A stretch of 64,000 nt of DNA from Timema cristinae (Eukaryota; Arthropoda; Insecta; Phasmatodea; Timematidae): positions 21,931,963 to 21,995,962 of the forward strand of contig JBCFYV010002255.1 in NCBI GenBank assembly GCA_039000515.1. Reading direction: 5' to 3'. The stretch's first letter is position 1. Every line of letters begins with the position of its first letter. The notes under the pieces were generated by a model. That model searched no databases and was not told the DNA's origin. It worked only from the letters and a program-made list of their open reading frames with translations. Positions 22,922 to 34,599 of the stretch are shown here, in pieces. Position numbers and translations under genes: made by a program.

Positions 22922-23345
22922 TCACACCGTTCCTTTACGAGGTAGGCAAGAAACTGGCAAGAAACTGTGCATAAAACTCAAAAAATCCCTTCGTATTTTA
23001 TCTATCCTCCCTAACTTTCTCCATACTTCCCTATCCTCACATATTTCCTTCACTTCAACATCATCCATACACCGAGTCACATACGCTCTTTTATTCTTAA
23101 AACTCTTAATGTTTCTCTTATTCACACACTCATCTACAACATTTAGACACGTCTTACTTGGCCTACCCCTTCCTTTTGAACCACACACACTCTACCTTCA
23201 TATATTTGCTTCATCACTCGATCCACACTCATGCTCTCATCATGCCCAAACCAACGTAAGACACTTCTTCCACATTGACCTATTTGACTCCCTTTCAAAC
23301 CACACTCCTTCAGCGTCCATTCATTACTGACTCTGTCCATACAAG
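22922..23345 (-). pseudogene. LINE reverse-transcriptase C-terminal remnant, second family
   Basis: The minus strand encodes RVSNEWTLKECGLKGSQI, then RSVLRWFGHDESMSVDRVMK and QIYEGRV, a shift near 23150-23190, GRGRPSKTCLNVVDECV, and ending EVKEICEDREVWRKLG. The RWFGH and GRGRPSK motifs with a terminal DREVWR-type block are the usual tail of a non-LTR retrotransposon polyprotein common in crustaceans and insects (clade not assigned). The frame closes next to the ACAT array, so the 3' UTR is almost absent and the array may have grown from the element's 3' tail. Confidence 0.72.
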
Positions 23346-23819
23346 TTTTTACACATACAACTTGTTCCCTAAAAATTAAAAGATGGCATTCGACAGGGCA
23401 AGCGATTATGAACCTTATATACCCTAGTTCCCCTATTCATGAGAATCCTCCAAAATGAAAAGCAGGCTATAGATTCGATGAAAATTTGATGCATACGGTG
23501 TACCTGCGCAAGGAAATCGATGTTCGGGCCCTGCGCACTAGGTGGCGTGTGATGGCGGTTTTTAGGAGATACAAGGAACGCAACAGATACGATTGTCCTC
23601 GCTACGCCACTGCCTAACTCCTGACCCCCTCCCCCCCCTCTCCCAACTACCTCTTCCAGCCCTATACCACCACAGGCTGACGAACATTCGGGGAGTTAAT
23701 CTCTTCTTTTACTTAAACCTCATCTTCTTCTTTCTAACGATTTTTATGAGAGAAGGGGCATTTGAATAGGGACTGGAACTTATTTGATTTGAATTATCAA
23801 AAGTTATTTTTTTATTTTT
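23346..23819. other. Spacer, nothing recognised
   Basis: A less AT-rich patch at 23500-23700 includes a C run (23626-23639); no frame or repeat assigned. Confidence 0.45.
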
Positions 23820-24067
23820 TTTAGAACCACGTCTTACTACCCTTTCGGGTTATACTCATGTTTGCTAATCTACTAGATACGATGAAGGCGGGATTTAGAA
23901 TAAGCGTACCAACATTTGCGTGGAGATAGAGTGTAAAAGCGTTCATAGTAAAAACTATCAGTAAATCCTAACGAGATTCGAACCTTGATCTCCCCTGCCA
24001 TCGGCAGTCCAAGTCTACTTCGACTGTGATGACCTAGATTCCTAGACCATGTGTCCACAAAAGTAGG
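23820..24067 (-). repeat. SINE family C copy
   Basis: Shared tail at left (GAACCACGTCTTACTACCCT), reversed B box GAGATTCGAACCTTGATC (23972-23989), and a head with a small insertion before GACCATGTGTCCAC. Confidence 0.85.
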
Positions 24068-24559
24068 TAATGTTTAATGATTGCGTTCATTAAGATAGAG
24101 TGGAATAAAATGTGAATTAAGATAAGAATGTTTGAAGTTTTTATATAAAAAAATCTTTCTCACCAGGTATATAAAAAAAAATTTTATTTATGTATGTTGT
24201 GAAGTTCCTCCACATCATATTTTTATTCCTGATTTATCACCCTGTGACTCACAAATGTTCTTACAATTTAAGGCCAAAATAGCCAAACTTTTTTCCCACG
24301 TTAATTCACACACACATATAAATGGCCGAGAAAAGCAACCGTTAATAATTAATTTTAGCTATTACTCTTATCGTTGGACACGTGATATAAGTGTCAGCCA
24401 TAATTTAGTCTGGTTTTATAGTGAAAGAGATGTAATTGTTTTACTCTCAGCCTAATGTGAAGAGGATTTGTTATTTACTAAAGTGTTTCACACTCTTATT
24501 TCACGCAAACATGAGCTCATATCATCTATAATATACCTTCCACATACCTACATAATTTA

Positions 24560-24606
24560 AAAAATGTGTATAGTCCAAACGGGTGGTAAGATACTCTAAA
24601 AAAAAG
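24560..24606 (+). repeat. SINE 3'-module fragment
   Basis: GTCCAAACGGGTGGTAAGAT followed by a short A-rich tail; only the shared module remains. Confidence 0.45.
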
Positions 24607-24861
24607 AGTAAATAGTGGCGCACACACTGCTATATCTTACTCGAGATCAACCATCCTTTGCTTCCGTCTTTAAGATTTGCTGGAAGAGGATAACGCCTTG
24701 TTCATATTTATACATTCCTTAGAACTATTTTATTTTTTACAAATAAGTTAAATATAGTGTCAGTTGATGATTTTAGTTACTATACTCACAAATTGATATC
24801 AAAAGTTCTTGAGTACTTATCATGGACATAGTACTGTTAAAACAAAATATTTTTAAAAAAT

Positions 24862-25015
24862 AAAATAGCCGAAGCTATTATTTATGCTTTTTAGGGAGGA
24901 ATTCTCCATTTAGATATCATATTCGGAAAATTGAAAAATCACACCTAGACACGGGTTCGATTCCCTTGTCCAAATGTCATTTTTCAATTTTCATAATATG
25001 AAATATTTTAAAATT
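24862..25015. repeat. SINE family E fragment, snap-back form
   Basis: Carries the E right flank (GATATCATATTCGGAAAATT) and the B box GGGTTCGATTCCC, then repeats the flank in inverted orientation (TTTTTCAATTTTCATAATAT). The inverted arms, about 24913-24952 and 24963-25005, meet around the B box. Confidence 0.65.
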
Positions 25016-26197
25016 AGGATAAAAAGTAGTGTTAAAATTCTACTAATCCACATTAAGTATTAAAGAATTGTTAAGATTACTCCATGTTAAAAAAATTAAT
25101 TTTAACATAACTAACTTAGAAATACTTTATTTATTTGACTTGAATAAAAAAAAACTGTGAAAATATCGTGTTCCAGTACACTCCCCATAAAATTGTACAA
25201 AAGCTTAACCTACCCCATCGACATTCCACCTTACACCACTGAAAACGTTCTGGTGAAGCATTTCAGGCAGCCACTCCAACTCCTGTGATGCGTCTCCGAC
25301 ATAAGGTAGAGAGAGAAAGGTTCCCCCTTTTTAATTAGTCTGCTTAATCAACACTGGCGAAAGCGTTGTGCGATGAGAAAGAGGAGTTTAAACTACCAAA
25401 CAAACGAGAACGGTATGTGCGAAACACCTTGGCAACGCCACTTTGCACCCATTCCCCACCCCAGCCTCCCTTCCTTCATTGTCATTAGCTGAGTGTTATG
25501 GGAGAGCAACCACAAGTCCAGGGTGGTATGGTTAGATCATAGGGGTTCTTATCAGGTGCTTGGATTTAACCAGGGGATGTGGGGGACGCGAGAAAAGGCA
25601 ACTGTTTTTGTAAAGAAAAAAAAATTTGACCAAAATAAATAAAATATTGATTCAGTTAAAACATAAACTTTGATTTTATTCACATGGTGATATCGACGGT
25701 TAGTGAATATCTGTCATGAGCATAGTGACATTAGATGACAAACTTTTTAAATGAAGAGAAAAATTGTCAGTAAATTTCAGGACACTCTCTACAGATATTC
25801 AAGATCTATTGAGATAGACATGTGAAGAAAATTAAGCTGTATATTTGTATTGAAGCAATCTTTGATTTATTTTGAACAAAAAAAATGTTTTGCTATAAAA
25901 ACTCCTAAAAACACGTAAATGTTCTCGCGTTCCTTCACACCCACCTTAGAGGCCTCTCTTATGTCAAAGATCGTGATCGATAAGTTGTGTCCCCATCACT
26001 CGTTTTACCAAGGGGGGATGGAAGAAAAAATGAGGTTCTGTATTTTCCAAGTTTAATGACAGAAAAAAAAAATAGGGAAAATATTGTTCCGGCAAATACG
26101 ATTAGTTTGATTGGTTCATTTACCTATCACTTACTTAAAACATTTACTAAAACCCTAAATAACTATATACTTACTATGTGGCATTATGAACGTAAAC
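25016..26197. other. Spacer, nothing recognised
   Basis: A less AT-rich patch at 25180-25590 has no frame or repeat I can match. The plus-strand frame at 25987-26211 runs into the minisatellite and is not a gene. Confidence 0.45.
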
Positions 26198-26482
26198 TAT
26201 CCCTATCTTGAGCTAGTTCTATCCAGTCCACCTATTACACCCTATCCCTAACTTGAGTTAGTTCCATCTATTCCACCACATTACACATTGTTTATATCTA
26301 TCCAGTACACCTCATTACATGACAGCCTATTGCTATCTTAAGCTATTTATATCCAGTCTGCCTCGTTACACTCTATCACTATCTTGAGCTAGCCATATCC
26401 AGTCCACCTCATTACATGACAGCCTATCTCTAACCCAAACTTGTTCTATCTAGTCCACCTCATTAACACCCTATCTCTTTCA
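26198..26482 (-). repeat. LINE-derived minisatellite tail, second copy
   Basis: On the minus strand about six units follow the LINE frame. They start AGGTGGACT and hold AGCTCAAGATAG; lengths are about 51, 46, 51, 34, 46 and a last partial one. The 51-base units carry an extra GTCATGTAATG-type segment. Same unit as 10955-11506 but more diverged. Confidence 0.85.
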
Positions 26483-26835
26483 GGTCTATTTTAATGTTTT
26501 CCTCCCCTCTGCTTCTAGATCTTCTCACTAGTCTCATCCCTTTAGGTTTGCCAGTCAATACCTTGAAGGCATCTCTAGTTTCTTCCGTTCGCGTTTTATG
26601 TCCTGCTCCCCCCTAACCTGCTAGATTTGATTATCCTATCAATTTCTGGTGATGAGTACATGATGTCTAAATCACTGTTATGTAACCTATTCAACCCTCC
26701 GTTACATTTACCACTTTTTGGAGGAAATCTTTACCTAAGAGCTTTGGATTTGGGCACCAATAAGCTAAGAGACCATAAAAACTACAAGGAACAACCGGTA
26801 AAACTATTATACAGTACATTTTAAGTTTTACGCTA
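26483..26835 (-). pseudogene. Same LINE family, 3' ORF remnant, copy 2
   Basis: Minus-strand pieces IYNSFTG-like start, GLNRLHNSDLDIMYSSPEID, RIIKSSRL, LQGIDWQT (shifted VLTGKP) and KIDLKEIGC are the same blocks as at 10519-10999. Many stops and shifts. It enters the minisatellite straight after the DLKEIGC codons, the same junction as copy 1. Confidence 0.75.
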
Positions 26836-28298
26836 CATTATTGATAACAGCAGAGTTTAATTATCTACATATATTTTTTAAAACAGTTCTTAAATCTTTG
26901 ACATGGGCACTCCGTAATGAAACAAGTATTTTTTTCTTTATTTAAAAATATTCCTGGTCAAATGCTGGCAATTAACATATAACTATAGGAACATTACTCT
27001 CGTAGTTTTATATTTACCATTGTGTGGAAATGCCACTATATATGTTATATTTTCTGGCAAATAATCATTACATTTAAAATTACCTCGTTTAACTATGTGG
27101 TGTGTGTTGTTTTTGTCCGCTTCCAATTGTTCGTATTCCCAAGTGATGCCGTTACAAATATTTGCTGACTATTACATTATATATTTATAGGATAATAGTA
27201 TATCACCTTTAGTGAGAGTATAGTTAAAGCTTTTTATATAAAATCCTTAGGAAGGGTCATTTACATGCATAGGCATTGGGTATAACGTTTTCATTTCAAT
27301 CCCAAACGTAACAAAGCTTACTTTCTCCTACCCAACTTAAAAAAAAGTTTGACATCAAACCATCCTACCTTTATTAGCTTCACTATGTCCCTATTTTATT
27401 AGCTGTACCATAGTTTAAACAAGCAAGGGAAGCTTGCATCCTTTCAGGCTAAACTTTCTACAAGAAAGAGCATATGCATTTAATTCTAATCAAACTTATT
27501 CATCTTTTTAACGTCAATTTGATTTTAACGCTACAAGGCACTTAGATTATCTTACCTCCGAAACAAAAAAAAAATTATAAGACACCATTGTAAATAAATT
27601 CTCAAATAATCTATTATATCTTAGATTTTATTTATCAAAAATAATTGTTATACAATAAAGTACCTTCAAATAATTTTTTCTCACAAATATATGTACACAG
27701 TGGTATCTTCATTTGAAAAAGACAAACTTCAGATATCTATTTCTAACAAAATCGATAAAGTTTTTTTCAAACAATTCTAATGTTCATAATTAATTCATCA
27801 GCATGCTAACATTATTTAAAAAATTAAAAGTAAACAGTTGTATTTAGTATCTATATGAAGAAATAAAATATCAATTAAAAAAAATTGTTGAAGCCATTTT
27901 CAAAAATCATTCACCGGTAAACTAAACTTAATCTTTTGTTAAAATTTAAATAACGGTTTTTCCCTTTCCTTATAACAGATAAAAAAAAGTATGAACTAAA
28001 TTCATTAAACCATTTTGGCTGTATCCCTGGCTATAAATATACATACAGTAGGATGGGCATAGTTGTTATACCTATCATTTTGAGCTTGGGAGCAAATAAA
28101 ACGTCGATATCCATCAATATATGAAGATCAAAAGTTTTAAACGTTTATTTATTTTCATAGAAAAAAAATCGAGAAATTGCCACTGATACTTTCATCTCTG
28201 ACGCAAAATATAAATCTACGATGCTTTATTTCAGAATATAGTTCATACCAAAATTAAGTTGAAAGATTCCAACAGTGATCTTTCTCCTTATAAACCCT
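26836..28298. other. AT-rich spacer
   Basis: No gene or repeat recognised over about 1.4 kb. Confidence 0.5.
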
Positions 28299-28560
28299 AG
28301 AGTTTGATATCATATTCTGAAAATTAAAAAATGACACCTGGACACGGGGATCGAGACCGAGACCTTTGGCTTAGTACTCAAATTCTCTACCACTGAGCTA
28401 TCCAGGAATTACCCCGTGCACAGGGTCTTTTTTTCACTCATATTTTAAGGTAGAGCCTATGATGGACGTGCGGAAATCATCAGCTACAAATGTGTGATTT
28501 TATTAAGATCACGAGCTATCAGATAACGCAGCCAACTTCAACTCGGTAGTTGGCTTATTG
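28299..28560 (-). repeat. SINE family E copy
   Basis: Right flank block (GATATCATATTCTGAAAATT at 28308-28327), reversed tRNA-like core (CCACTGAGCTATCCAGGAAT), then CACTCATATTTTAAGGTAGA and AAAGTGTG-type end. Opposite orientation to 31270-31505. Confidence 0.75.
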
Positions 28561-28599
28561 CTACAGATTTAAAATATGTTCTTTAAGAGATAATATTAA

Positions 28600-29100
28600 T
28601 AAATAAAGATTGGCGAACTTATATATTAGACGATCTATCGCGTCCAGTTCACCCCAAACATCAGGCATACCACTGCTCGTATTTCCAGGGACTGTGACAG
28701 GGTCCGGTGGGGTGAAGCCTGCGCTGGGGCAAAGCACCGACTGATTTTAGGAGCTGGTCCAGTACAAGGCTCGCCTCACTGCTTTCAGGGGGTGGCGCCC
28801 CCACACAAGCTGGAAAATCCACGGCGGGTGGTAATTCGTGTATCTGACTCCAGTCGCTGTCAACAAAGAGCGCAGGTGTGTGTGGCTCTAGGCCGTCATC
28901 TAACCCGTTTGTATCCCAGTAATCTGCACTTAAATAAAATATATTTACTACTATCGAGGGGAAAAAACCACTGCCAATCCACTAGGTAAATTCCATCGTT
29001 GCTCAATAACTCCAAGGGTCTGGATTATTGGGGACCACCGGTTGAATGATAGCGCTAGGTGCTAGGGGTTCGTCTTCTTGACATTCTATCAAAGGAGGAA
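28600..29100. other. GC-richer block, unassigned
   Basis: Less AT-rich than its surroundings. The plus-strand frame at 28792-28989 has no family pattern. Words like GCTAGGGGTTC recur at 29067 and 30730, hinting that this and 30400-31060 belong to one unrecognised repeat. Confidence 0.35.
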
Positions 29101-29586
29101 ATACCACTGTACATAAAGACGTAATTAGCAAAACAGTTACCATTAATTTATATAAAACTGTTTAAACATGTCTGAATTTATCCAATTTTACAGTGCGCCG
29201 AAACTCATTTTAACGTTCATTTGACTCAATTATGAATTATAATGATCGAATATATGATTTCAGGGTTTATTTATGGTCGCTTCAATGTGGTAAGCCAAAT
29301 GTAAGAATTAATATTCTTATTGGCCAATAATATTGTTTCCTCACAGGTGATTGGCCGATTCATGTAAAATGGCACGGATTTACCGTTTACGCGTCATTCG
29401 TGTATCAGCGTCCGCTGAGTATGGATCTTTTTTCCCCTCCCTCTGCTAGATATGGGCACACAGTTACAATTTATAAATGAATGTGCTAGATTTGTGTGTG
29501 GGTGTGTGCCCGGTTTTAACTGTTTTTAGGATTTCGCCTTATTTTTTGCTCTCGCAAATGTGTTGTGCACTCAACACCTGCAAAAT
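29101..29586. other. Spacer, nothing recognised
   Basis: Mixed-composition DNA without recognised features. Confidence 0.4.
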
Positions 29587-30400
29587 ATATCGAGTTTCGA
29601 ATCCTTGTTGGTATGCCATCTAAATGTCAGGCTCATCTAATTATGGTGGGGTGACTTGCAAACGTGGGGTACCCTCAACTACTGGAAGGAAACATTTGAT
29701 TAGATGACCGTTCCAATAGACATTGGTGGTGCTAGCCCCAAGAAAGATATCGAGGTTCAAATCCCTGTTGGAATGCCGTCAAAATATCAGGCTCGTCTAA
29801 TTCTGGTGGGGGAATTTTGAATCAAATCACTGCTGGGTATACTACTGGTAGTTGTCCCTCTAGGTAAAATGCTGGAACATTTTCTTAATCATCCCTACCA
29901 CACTATCATAATTAATATATAGACGTTTAGCCCGAAAGGGTGTGTGTAAATTATCTAGTTATGGCGGGGGAGGTCGGGGTTTAGAATCCTCACTGAAGTG
30001 TACTGTCACTAGTTCTTACTAAATGGTTTCCCTCTCCCTCACTCCACGTAAACGCTGGAAATTTTCTACCTTACTCTTACCTACCACGTAAACTGCTGGA
30101 ACATTTTCTTAATAATACCGACCACATTATCTTAGTTAATACATAGACGCCTAGCCAGAAAGAGTGCGTGTAACTCATCTAGTTATGATGGGGGAGGTAG
30201 TGGGTACGAATCTCCACTGAGAGGTGTGCTGTCACTATTTCTCACTAAATGGTTTCCTGTGTAATTCTACTAGTCATGGCGGGGGAAGTTGTGGTTTTGA
30301 ATCCCCACTGAGGTGTACTGTCATTAGTTCTCACTAAGTGGTTTCCTTCTCCCTCAATCCACGTAAACGCTGGAACATTTCTACATGACTCCTCCTTATC
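29587..30400 (+). repeat. Tandem SINE-like array
   Basis: Units repeat in direct orientation. ATATCGAG plus a B-box-like GGTTCAAATCC occurs at 29587 and 29747 (160 apart). ATGGCGGGGG plus CTCACTAAATGGTTTCC and ACGTAAACGCTGGAA occurs at 29961, 30185 and 30275. Between units lies ATAGACGTTTAGCCCGAAAG, which resembles the shared A-D 3' module (CGTATAACCCGAACGGG). Confidence 0.6.
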
Positions 30401-31269
30401 TTCGCCAACAGTGGTCCATTTTGGTATGGCGGATACCTACATCCACGCATGTCAACGGACGATACCATACAACCAATTTTAATAGACTTTTGTGGGGGGA
30501 CAGCGGCCCCTAATGAGGATTATAAATCACTGTGATACTTCCAAGGCACCCGATTGTGCATAATCAGAGCTGTGTCAATGGTCTCTAGTTGTGACATAAC
30601 CGGAAATAACCAATTACCACATAGATGGTGAAAGGAGGGTGGTAGTTAATGACTCTTCAATAGGGTCATTACAATCCGCTTTCAACATTTATAACAAGTT
30701 TAGTATTGCTGAAGGGTTAACGACTCACGCTAGGGGTTCAATGATTCAATGATACCCTCCAAGTCGGTTACCACACATTTTAGCCCCCGGGGGGTATTTG
30801 ACACACTGATCTTACAAGGAGGGGTAGGTGGAGGTAGGGGGAAAAGTAAAAGGAGTTCCAACAGAGTCTTGAGGTAAGGAACTATTGCGCAGTGCTCACA
30901 CTCTACGCTAAGCGGCTGGCGCGAGAGGTTGCTTCTGCATGCTCCCGCCCTCGCTAGCGATGCCATCATTTTATGGGACGTCATGGGAGGACTGTACGTT
31001 CCCCCACTAATAAATAAAAAAATCCCCCACGTCAGTCCCCATCCTACCCGGACATAGGGCACTCATAACAAACCAATGGGCACAAATAAAAACTCAAATG
31101 GGACAGGAACCAACAAGTTTGGACAGGACCAACAAGCTTGGAGCATATACAAGCCGTGTAAAAGGGGTTGGTGAGGAAAGCGCGAGCAGCATTCCAGTCA
31201 ATCAGAAAGCCAGGGCTATTTATAGAAGCCAAACAAAGCCTGCTTTACCTGGGCGTGTCATCTACTCAC
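30401..31269. other. GC-richer block, unassigned
   Basis: The minus-strand 110-codon frame at 30730-31062 is proline/leucine rich and matches no family I know. Short homopurine and C runs (30780-30790, 30818-30842). Bounded on the right by SINE E. Confidence 0.35.
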
Positions 31270-31505
31270 ATTTGTATCTGACGATTTCCGCACGTCCATT
31301 ATAGACTCTGCCTTAAAATATGAGTGAAGAATGACTCTGAGAACGAGATGATTCCCGGATATCTCAGTGGTCAGAGCATTGCTATACTAAACCAAAGGTC
31401 CTGGGCTCAATTCTTGTGTACAGAAGTCATTTTTCTATTTTAGGATATGATATCTAGATGCGGATCCTCACTAAAACAAATATAATATTTTGGGCTATTT
31501 TATTC
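31270..31505 (+). repeat. SINE family E copy
   Basis: Order CTCACATTTGTATCTGACG, ACGTCCATTATAGACTCTGC, CTTAAAATATGAGTGAAGAA, tRNA-like core (GGATATCTCAGTGGTCAGAG), B box GGGCTCAATTC and ATGATATCTAGATGCGG. Complete plus copy. Confidence 0.75.
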
Positions 31506-31589
31506 CTATAGTATGAGTTTTATTAATATAAAAAAGTCAATAAAAGCTGACATTATAATTTTAATTACTTTTTAAACATATTAGCAGAG

Positions 31590-31905
31590 CTATGAGACTA
31601 GGTTTGATGAAAATGTGCTCTATATTTAGCCTTCCTCTAAAAATCTAGTCATTTTTTATATAATCACAACAGACCATTCTTAAGATATTTGAGAATTATA
31701 AGTAGCGAGCTCTCCTCTTTTACTTTGATAAAAGAAGTTTCGCAGTTTTCTTTCCCTTTCTCTTATTGGCATGACACAGGATGGTTGTAGATGAAGGGCG
31801 AAAAGGAGTACAAGCTAGACAAAATATATAAGTAGTTCCAGAAAAATACACAGACTACTGTAATTTAGGCCATGTGACCTGACAGTGATTGATACTTACT
31901 CCCAT
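31590..31905 (-). repeat. Interspersed repeat family H, copy 2
   Basis: Reverse-strand blocks GCCTTCCTCTAAAAATCTAG, CCCTTTCTCTTATTGGCATG and CAGTGATTGATACTTACTC match copies at 18830-19170 and 58850-59430. Confidence 0.68.
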
Positions 31906-31991
31906 GCATCAATATCGTTCGAAGCTTTAGCTAAGTCAGTAGCACGTTTTCTTCTAAACAAAATTTTAGATAAACTAAATTCTTGGCCCTC

Positions 31992-32236
31992 AATTCAATG
32001 ACCACGTGATCTAACGCGCTACTTTCGCAGTAGACGAGACTGCTGATGACGGATAGATCAAGGTTCAAATCTTGGTCAAGTGTAATGAGTTTTTTAATCC
32101 AAAATGGTCTTCCACTATCAATCCACGCCAATGTGAGTACCCTTCCTATAAATATAACCTTCTTGATTCCTAAGACCATTAGTATAATTAGTACATAAGC
32201 GTGTAGCTCGAATGGGTAGTAAGACTCTGTGCTAAG
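31992..32236 (+). repeat. SINE family C copy
   Basis: Head GACCACGTGATCTAACGCGC, B box AAGGTTCAAATCTTGG (32060-32075), body, and shared tail CGAATGGGTAGTAAGACTC. Confidence 0.87.
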
Positions 32237-32397
32237 AAAAAAAATCTTACCATTGCAAAAAAATGCATCATTTAATGAAATAATGGTGCTTTCACACTTT
32301 TACGGTGATGATTTTGTTTGTAGGCTGCATGTTGATATAATTAATCAATTCAGAAAGTTCATTTAAAATACCCAAATTAATATTACTAATAAAACAC

Positions 32398-32643
32398 TCA
32401 CAGTCCAACAAACCACATAATTGAGCTACACTTGAGGGGTAGACTATTCATAAATAAACAAAACATTAACGTTTTTTTTTCAATGAATTCTTGAAAATAA
32501 TTCCCCCTGCCAACACAATCCATACAGCCTATATTGATTACATATTGTTGATATTCTTGAATATTCCTGCTGGCCTCCACTAATGACAACGCCGATTCAT
32601 GGCAATGACAGCTGTCAGTCAACTCCATATGGGGTAGTGACAT
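32398..32643 (-). other. Unassigned open frame, 81 codons
   Basis: Starts with ATG in a fair context and reads LTDSCHCHESALSLVEASRN and INIGCMDCVGRGNYFQEFIE with little low-complexity bias until an A run. No family recognised and no splice sites that I trust. Could be an exon, part of an old element, or chance. Confidence 0.2.
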
Positions 32644-32835
32644 TGTCCACTTGCTATTGACAATTTGCCGGTATCGTTCATTCCGAATTTGTATCAGTAT
32701 GTAAGCTAATTTATCAATAAAAATATGACCAGTGGTGATTTAAAGAATTTATTTTTGGTGGGAATTATTTTTTTCTGTGATTAACTGTAAGTATTACAAC
32801 ACATCCGAGCTAATCACAAAAAAAAAAAAAATTGC

Positions 32836-33053
32836 ACATCATTTTACTACACGTCCGGATTATACGCCTATGTACTAATTACTCTAATATGTTAGGTATG
32901 AGTAAGGTTTAGTTTAGAGGAATTGTACCCACATTTGAGTGGTGGGAGAGTGGAAAACCATTTAGGAAAAACCCTCTCAATACATCCGATTGGGATTGAA
33001 CCGGGACTTCTGGATATTTAGACATGAACTCTGACCACAAGTCTACATAGGTG
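32836..33053 (-). repeat. SINE, tail and body of family C type with unusual head
   Basis: Tail CATCATTTTACTACACGTCC, body AAACCATTTAGGAAAAACC and a B box GGGATTGAACCGGG. The head beyond it (TTCTGGATATTTAGACATG) does not fit the C consensus, so it may be a different head or a rearranged copy. Confidence 0.6.
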
Positions 33054-33729
33054 TTCAATATTTAACTTCAACATGCATTATTTATAGCCCTCGTTTGTTA
33101 CAGTAGTTCTGCCAAAATTTCAAATAAACTATTTTTTGGTACATTCAAATGGTATCAAAGAACTAAGTGGATTAATTGAAAAGAGAAAAGGATTATAATA
33201 GTTTTAATTTAAAGTATTATATTATAATTGATAAATATACATCCTCCACCAGTACCTACCACGCACATGTATATTGTTTTATAAAATAGTTTTCAACAGA
33301 TTATGTCAATGTTATAATGGACTCACCCTTAAAAAATGAGGTATCTACTAAACCTTGGTAAAAGAGGAGAAGGTCCAAATTTTGACTACCTTTTCTTTTT
33401 CACTTGTAACTTCTGAACTATTAGCATAAAAGTTGTTGCAACAATATACATGTATAGCTGGAAGGATTATACATCGAACCCGTGTACTTAAATGTTATAA
33501 AAATAACACTTTTTTTGCACTTTTTTTTTTGTAAAATTGTCACAAATCATGATTTTGAAACTGTGGTCTAAATTTCGACTACCGGCTTCAAGATGTCAGG
33601 AAATAAAAGCAAAAGAATAAAAAATGGTATTTCACTGTATTATTACATAATAATATAAAAACATGTTTTAAGGTAAGCTTACTTGCATATTACTTCTATT
33701 TTTAATGGAAAAAGTCAATAATTCATTGC

Positions 33730-34599
33730 TCATTTACAAAAATCACACATATAAATGTCTTTGTCGGCGCCAGTACATGCGTTATGTGCCCAAAGGTGGC
33801 ACATAACACACATTACCCACAATTCTCCTTTGTGGTCATCAGAAAACAGTCCTTGGCAAAAAATATAGGCCGCATCTTCATCATCTGGCTTTTTTTTTTT
33901 ACCCACAGGAAACTCCAAATCACTCATGCTGTCGTCGACAATATTTTCGGCACCATCAGAATCTTCCGAAGAACTGCTTCATTAAGCGTCTTCTTTGGCT
34001 TCCCTTTAGATTTTTCTTCGACTCTTCTTTTGGTTTCCGAAGTATTCCTCCAAAATTTAATTTCTTTTTGACATTTTTTGGGTTGTTGGCAGAATCTTTT
34101 AATGATTTAACAAGGGCTTCTTTGTAGGGGGTTCCAGTGATCACACAATCTCCGACAGCCTTGCGGCCTCTGTTGCTCACTTTTCGTTTTTTAGATGGTA
34201 CAGGGATGATCTCATACGGACTAACATGTTTCAGACCACTTGAAGTGCTGGGTTGAGGATCCTCGGCAGGACTTACAGGATGATCCGCAAGCAACGACTC
34301 ACGTGCCTTAGATGCAGAAAGTTGGTTGTCAGAGGGAGATTTCACTTGATTATTTTCATGTGTCGTCACCTGAGGACTTCAGGATTTCACGACTCCTGTG
34401 CCGACGCCAGAAAATCAGCATAGGTGAAAAGGTTTTTATTCATTGGGAAAATCCCTGTTTTGCTGACAACCATTCATGGCGATCTCTCCTGTTTGTAATT
34501 GTAAATATGCTTTTCCAAAGAGCTACATCATGTCATATGGAGACAACGGCCTGTCTTAATGAAGAAGCCTCTGTCTTATTTCTTCACTGTAGGGTGTCT
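33730..34599 (-). pseudogene. pogo-like transposase, C-terminal part with zinc finger
   Basis: Downstream continuation of the broken transposase. The stretch near 34470-34525 reads LFGKAYLQLQTGEIAMNG, the conserved end of the DDE_1 domain, between stop codons. A polar linker follows (33956-34369: VSPAEDPQPSTSSGL, then basic KKRKVSNRGRK, a possible nuclear signal). The last segment (33730-33927) is a PHD-like finger: FC-x14-MCVMCHLWAHNAC-x8-MCDFC. Normally the first pair is CxxC; here the first position is Tyr (YIFC), explained by one G-to-A change. Such fingers are usual at the C terminus of arthropod pogo/Jerky-like transposases (from memory). Confidence 0.75.

Noticed and set aside
22160..23330. 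Very long open frames (up to 383 codons) rich in HTYI or CMYV repeats on both strands
   Set aside because: They are translations of the ACAT tetranucleotide array; a four-base repeat without stops stays open in all frames.
30730..31062. 110-codon Pro/Leu-rich minus-strand frame as a protein gene
   Set aside because: No family pattern, biased composition from C/T runs, no splice or promoter support.
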